Under the pieces are notes generated by a model, which worked only from the letters and a program-made list of their open reading frames with translations, made no database searches and was not told the DNA's origin. This document shows, piece by piece, positions 60,906-64,000 of a DNA stretch of 64,000 nucleotides. The position numbers and the translations under genes were made by a program. Every line of letters begins with the position of its first letter. Positions within the stretch are counted from its first letter, which is position 1. The DNA lies in the NCBI RefSeq assembly GCF_001282625.1, contig NZ_CTEJ01000002.1:1490501-1554500 (forward strand). Direction: 5' to 3'. The stretch is from Lascolabacillus massiliensis (GTDB lineage: Bacteria; Bacteroidota; Bacteroidia; Bacteroidales; Dysgonomonadaceae).

Positions 60906-61490
60906 ATGGCGCTTATCAGTTGGTTGTTACGTAAGAGACAATCTAAGGGTTACGGGGTTCACTCTCCTTTCGCTTTTAACCTGATTACTCAAGTACTTTA
61001 TTCTCCTTATGGATATTATGCATTCGCTGATATTGCAAACAGGGTGGGATATGATCCTTACGAAGAGTGCAATCAGATGCTTTTCAGACTTGTGAACCAT
61101 TTCAAACCTAAAAGAATACTGGAGATCAATCCAGGTGATGGGATTAGTACTCAATATATCTTAGCTCCATCTTCAAAAACAGTATATACCTCAGTCGAAG
61201 CAGATAAACTGAATGTGTTTGATAATGAAACTATTCTGAGAGAAAAATTTGACGCGTTGTTTATGAATTTGGATTCAGAGAATAATTTTGTATCTTCATT
61301 GGACAGATTGTTTGAAATCAGCAATGAAAACACATTCTGGGTTATCAATAATATCAACAGTAAAGGGAGTAAACAATTATGGCGTTGTATCGTTAATGAT
61401 GCAAGAATAAATGTTACATTTGATTATAAGAACAGAACAGGAATTGCTTTTCTGCGATCTGCATTTTATAAACAACATTATAGAGTATAA
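60906..61490 (+). CDS. Methyltransferase-like protein
   Basis: This 194-residue protein starts with SWLLRKRQSKGYGVHSPFAFNLITQVLY; the GVHSPFAF motif is common in a Bacteroidota family of SAM-methyltransferase-like proteins. ILEINPGDGISTQYIL resembles SAM motif I (GxGxG reduced to GDG), followed by an acidic EADK. The remaining motifs are weak, so activity is uncertain. It sits between ispF and the cobalamin adenosyltransferase gene with short gaps (2 and 9 bases), as part of that transcript. Confidence 0.72.
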   Translation: MALISWLLRKRQSKGYGVHSPFAFNLITQVLYSPYGYYAFADIANRVGYDPYEECNQMLFRLVNHFKPKRILEINPGDGISTQYILAPSSKTVYTSVEADKLNVFDNETILREKFDALFMNLDSENNFVSSLDRLFEISNENTFWVINNINSKGSKQLWRCIVNDARINVTFDYKNRTGIAFLRSAFYKQHYRV

Positions 61491-61499
61491 AATCTGAAA

Positions 61500-62060
61500 A
61501 TGAAGAAGAGTTTAATATATACCAAAACAGGTGATAAGGGGACAACCGGACTTGTAGGTGGTACAAGGGTTCCTAAGACTCATATACGCCTCGAAGCTTA
61601 TGGTACGATAGATGAGCTTAACAGTCACATCGGTTGGCTAAACTGCTCTGTTGAGGAGCCTGAGCACAATGATTTTCTCCGTTATATTCAGCATAAACTG
61701 TTTACCATTGGTTCATATCTGGCCACTGAAACGGAGACAAAACAGCCCAAAGAGGCTAGTATTTTATCGGATAAAGATATTGAACGACTGGAGAAACAGA
61801 TTGATCTGCTGGATAGTGAACTTCCCCGGTTAAACCGCTTTGTGCTTCCCGGAGGCAATGAATCAGCATCAAGAGCGCACATATGCAGAACTATTACCCG
61901 CAGGGCTGAACGAAATGTTTATAGTGTGGCAGAAAAATACCCAGTGGCAGATGAAGTGCTGATCTTCTTAAATCGTTTGTCAGACTACTTCTTCCTGCTT
62001 GCCAGATTTGAAAGTAACAAATCTTCACAAGAAATATTCTGGGAACAGGGGGATATATGA
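61500..62060 (+). CDS. Cob(I)alamin adenosyltransferase, PduO-type
   Basis: This enzyme transfers the adenosyl group of ATP to cob(I)alamin to make coenzyme B12. The N-terminal ATP-loop is IYTKTGDKGTTGLVGGTRVPK, followed by EAYGTIDELNSHIGWLN and the C-terminal RAHICRTITRRAERNVYSV, which contains the signature Arg residues. At 186 residues it is the short form. No other cobalamin genes lie nearby. It is the last gene of the porV-ispF transcript; a separate promoter follows for the next gene. Confidence 0.95.
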   Translation: MKKSLIYTKTGDKGTTGLVGGTRVPKTHIRLEAYGTIDELNSHIGWLNCSVEEPEHNDFLRYIQHKLFTIGSYLATETETKQPKEASILSDKDIERLEKQIDLLDSELPRLNRFVLPGGNESASRAHICRTITRRAERNVYSVAEKYPVADEVLIFLNRLSDYFFLLARFESNKSSQEIFWEQGDI

Positions 62061-62070
62061 AAAGTTTTTA

Positions 62071-62078
62071 TACATTTG
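62071..62078 (+). promoter_or_regulatory. -7 promoter element of the DUF2795 gene
   Basis: TACATTTG fits TAnnTTTG and is 35 bases before the ATG at 62114. Confidence 0.55.
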
Positions 62079-62113
62079 CGGAAAATTAGAAGTTTAAATT
62101 AAATTATATATCA

Positions 62114-62335
62114 ATGTATTGGACACTTGAATTAGCATCAAAATTGGAAGATGCTCCCTGGCCCGCTACTAAAGATGAGTTGATTGATTTTGCTCAACGT
62201 TCGGGCGCACCATTGGAGGTTATTGAAAATCTTCAGGAGATAGAAGAGGAAGGCGAGATCTTTGAATCAATTGAAGATATCTGGCCTGATTACCCAAGTA
62301 AGGAGGATTTCTTCTTCAACGAAGATGAGTATTAA
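62114..62335 (+). CDS. DUF2795 protein
   Basis: This 73-residue acidic protein fits the DUF2795 family: MYWTLELASKLEDAPWPATKDELIDFAQRSGAPLEVIENLQEI. The C-terminus is highly acidic (EEEGEIFESIEDIWPDYPSKEDFFFNEDEY). The function is unknown; members have a small helical fold. It has its own promoter and shares a terminator with trxA. Confidence 0.88.
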   Translation: MYWTLELASKLEDAPWPATKDELIDFAQRSGAPLEVIENLQEIEEEGEIFESIEDIWPDYPSKEDFFFNEDEY

Positions 62336-62360
62336 TTCAGGGTGCATCTAAAAAAAAACA

Positions 62361-62393
62361 AGCATCCCAGTCACTTAAATGTGTTGGGATGCT
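62361..62393. terminator. Bidirectional terminator between DUF2795 and trxA
   Basis: AGCATCCCA (62361-62369) and TGGGATGCT (62385-62393) form a perfect 9-bp stem with inner CAC/GTG pairing. T follows on the plus strand and A precedes, so it works for both convergent transcripts. Confidence 0.93.
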
Positions 62394-62438
62394 TTTTTTT
62401 ATATCTGCTGATTGTTAGCAGTGTCTCTGATATCTCTA

Positions 62439-62753
62439 TTAAATCAGTTTGTCAATCTTGTCAGTGAATAGCTTCTTTGGGCCTGCACCAACAACCTTGT
62501 CTACTACTTCACCGTTCTTGATGAACAATACTGTAGGAATATTTCTGATTCCATATTTTGATGTGGTTTCATCATTATTGTCAACATCTAGTTTTCCAAC
62601 AACTACTTTGTCTTTGTATTCATTGCTGATCTCATCAACAATTGGTCCAACCATTTTGCAAGGTCCGCACCATTCTGCCCAGAAGTCAATAACTACCAAT
62701 TTGTCTGTTTGCAACACCTCTTCTACGGTTGCATCTGTAATTTGTAATGCCAT
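62439..62753 (-). CDS. trxA: Thioredoxin
   Basis: This cytoplasmic thioredoxin (104 residues) has VVIDFWAEWCGPCKMVGPI with Cys29 and Cys32, and IRNIPTVLFIKNGEVV with the cis-Pro. It reduces protein disulfides. It is 19 bases downstream of dnaE and probably shares its transcript. It differs from the exported thioredoxin-like proteins at 30.7, 35.9 and 37.1 kb, which are lipoproteins or carry signal peptides. Confidence 0.97.
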   Translation of the reverse strand: MALQITDATVEEVLQTDKLVVIDFWAEWCGPCKMVGPIVDEISNEYKDKVVVGKLDVDNNDETTSKYGIRNIPTVLFIKNGEVVDKVVGAGPKKLFTDKIDKLI

Positions 62754-62772
62754 ATTATTTCTTACTTATTTG

Positions 62773-64000
62773 TTAATTTATTTTGAAATCGATTAGCAGG
62801 TTATCCTTTAAATAATCGATAAATCGTTTGTTCACCTGTATCTTGGTTGAACGTGAAAAAAGTTGTATATTCATATGTGACTCCTCACCTATGATATTGA
62901 AATATAACAACGAATTTCCGTAATTGTTTTTTACCAGAGCTGATAATTCCGTAACAACGGTGTCATCTAATTCAGTCAGAGGTATTTGCAGCGTGATCTT
63001 ATTTACAAGTTTATCCTTCATTTCGGATAAAAGATTGATACTGCTTATCTTAACCTCCAGCTCGTCAGGTCTGAATCGTTTGGGCTGTACTTTAGCCTGT
63101 ATGTATAATGCCAGTCCTATTCGTGCATATTTGCTAAAGTTTACACTGTCTTCGCTAAACAGAGCTATCTCAAAACTGCCGTAATAATCCTCTATTTTGA
63201 AGATTGTGTATGGTGAGCCTCTTTTGGTTTGGCCTTCCCTAACTACTGTCACCATTCCTCCAAAAGTTATATCTCTTCCATTGAGAGCGTCAAGATCCTG
63301 AAGTTTCAGAGTGTCGGCACTGCACACATATTTCAGTATAAACTCATAATCATCAAGTGGATGTGCAGACAGATAGATGCCAATTAACTCACGCTCCTTA
63401 TTCAGTCGCTCCATATCCGACCACCTCCCGGTATTGGGTATCTCGGGACGTGATATCAGAAATGAAGTGTCATCACCAAACAGAGAGGTCATTGCCTCCA
63501 TTTTGTCCATCTGGTACTTACTGCCATAACGGATTAAAGTGTCTATAAACTCCTCATCCTTGCTGTTTCGAGCAAAAAACTGTTCTCGTTTAATGTTTGG
63601 CAAAGAATCAAATCCGCCTGCAAGTGCCAGCGCTTCAATAATCTTACGGCTCACTGATGATAGGTTTACCCTTTCAACAAAGTCAAATATATCTTTGTAC
63701 TGACCGTTTTTGTTTCGTTCCTCAATAATATCGTTTACAGCACCCTGACCAACACTTTTAATTGCACCAAGCCCAAAACGGATATCACCCTCTTTGTTTA
63801 CAGAGAATTTTAGGAGAGATTCATTAACATCGGGCGAAAGCACATTGATACCCATTGCCTTGCACTCATCCATAAACTTTGTGATCTCAGTAATATTGTT
63901 GAGGTTGTTTGAGAGAACCGCAGCCATATACTCAGAAGGGTAGTTAGCTTTTAACCAGGCAGTCTGATATGCAACCCATGAGTAGCAAGTAGCATGAGAT
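62773..64000 (-). CDS. dnaE: DNA polymerase III alpha subunit, C-terminal part (cut by window edge)
   Basis: The frame is open past the right edge: the residues upstream of the in-window ATG at 63927 read CYSWVAYQTAWLKANYPSEY, a DnaE polymerase-core motif. The visible part therefore begins in the fingers/PHP-distal region. It continues through ECKAMGINVLSPDVN, FGLGAIKSVGQGAVNDI, the helix-hairpin-helix (ALALAGGFDSL), then the OB domain (GGMVTVVREGQTKRGSPYTIFKIEDYYG) and the tau-binding C-terminus. Its ending KDNLLIDFKIN is 19 bases before trxA. The full protein would be over 1,200 residues. Confidence 0.95.
   Translation of the reverse strand, partial: SHATCYSWVAYQTAWLKANYPSEYMAAVLSNNLNNITEITKFMDECKAMGINVLSPDVNESLLKFSVNKEGDIRFGLGAIKSVGQGAVNDIIEERNKNGQYKDIFDFVERVNLSSVSRKIIEALALAGGFDSLPNIKREQFFARNSKDEEFIDTLIRYGSKYQMDKMEAMTSLFGDDTSFLISRPEIPNTGRWSDMERLNKERELIGIYLSAHPLDDYEFILKYVCSADTLKLQDLDALNGRDITFGGMVTVVREGQTKRGSPYTIFKIEDYYGSFEIALFSEDSVNFSKYARIGLALYIQAKVQPKRFRPDELEVKISSINLLSEMKDKLVNKITLQIPLTELDDTVVTELSALVKNNYGNSLLYFNIIGEESHMNIQLFSRSTKIQVNKRFIDYLKDNLLIDFKIN

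Noticed and set aside
1-64000. Search for insertion sequences, integrases, prophage genes, toxin-antitoxin pairs or defence islands
   Set aside because: No transposase, integrase, capsid, restriction-modification or toxin-like gene was seen; the window looks like core chromosome.

Overview
The window looks like a chromosomal segment of a Bacteroidota bacterium, most likely order Bacteroidales; Dysgonomonadaceae is my guess, not shown by the sequence. The DNA is AT-rich. Promoters repeatedly show the Bacteroidota -7 element TAnnTTTG, and Shine-Dalgarno sequences are nearly absent. The gene set contains lineage markers: the T9SS outer-membrane protein PorV, DUF4251, DUF5106, DUF2851, DUF3108 and DUF1080 proteins, a WalJ-type hydrolase and ATP-type PEP carboxykinase. 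I see no mobile element, prophage, integrase or CRISPR array. Both ends cut a gene: an NCS2 permease on the left and dnaE on the right.

Layout. 1-6.8 kb: nucleobase permease, a GT39/GtrA glycan pair, EF-P, RadC, a SufT-like protein, LpxH and a DUF1080 lipoprotein, all on +. 6.8-15.0 kb: one long minus-strand unit read from a single good promoter near 15.01 kb (FMN oxidoreductase, dipeptidyl peptidase IV, WalJ, three glycosyltransferases, a methyltransferase, a TrmH-type rRNA/tRNA methylase). 15-26 kb: purD, a membrane protein, a DUF4251 lipoprotein, alkaline phosphatase, surE-lpxB, pfkA, the acpP-fabF-rnc unit, purN and tRNA-Leu(UAG). 26-36 kb: a GreB-like factor, an empty gap with an 11-bp tandem repeat, pckA, upp, a GT2 enzyme, a thioredoxin-fold lipoprotein, YifB/ComM, an M15 peptidase and dnaX. 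36-41.6 kb: small envelope thioredoxin-like proteins, a zinc-ribbon orphan, uraA, an ASCH-like protein, a nitroreductase and a YgjP-like peptidase. 41.6-51 kb: tandem DUF4874/DUF4832 lipoproteins, a Dcp peptidase and two secreted EEP-domain proteins, one of them fused to two SGNH hydrolase domains. 51-64 kb: gpmA, a MATE exporter, DUF2851, an Ig-like lipoprotein, DUF3108, rex, FAH, porV, ispF, a cobalamin adenosyltransferase, DUF2795, trxA and dnaE.

How the genes fit together. Nucleotide salvage and synthesis (two NCS2 permeases, upp, purD, purN, surE), lipid A and fatty-acid synthesis (lpxH, lpxB, acpP, fabF), glycolysis/gluconeogenesis (pfkA, gpmA, pckA, rex) and envelope or periplasmic degradation (DPP4, Dcp, alkaline phosphatase, SGNH and EEP enzymes, DUF4832 proteins) form a picture of an anaerobic peptide- and glycan-fermenting organism. 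Most of the window is core genome. The less ordinary items are a structured 5' leader near 37.03-37.10 kb, the triple-domain SGNH-SGNH-EEP protein, several promoter-linked inverted repeats (19.73, 25.30 and 39.57 kb), an 11-bp helically phased repeat near 26.8 kb, and a hairpin shared by the convergent pfkA and rnc stop regions.
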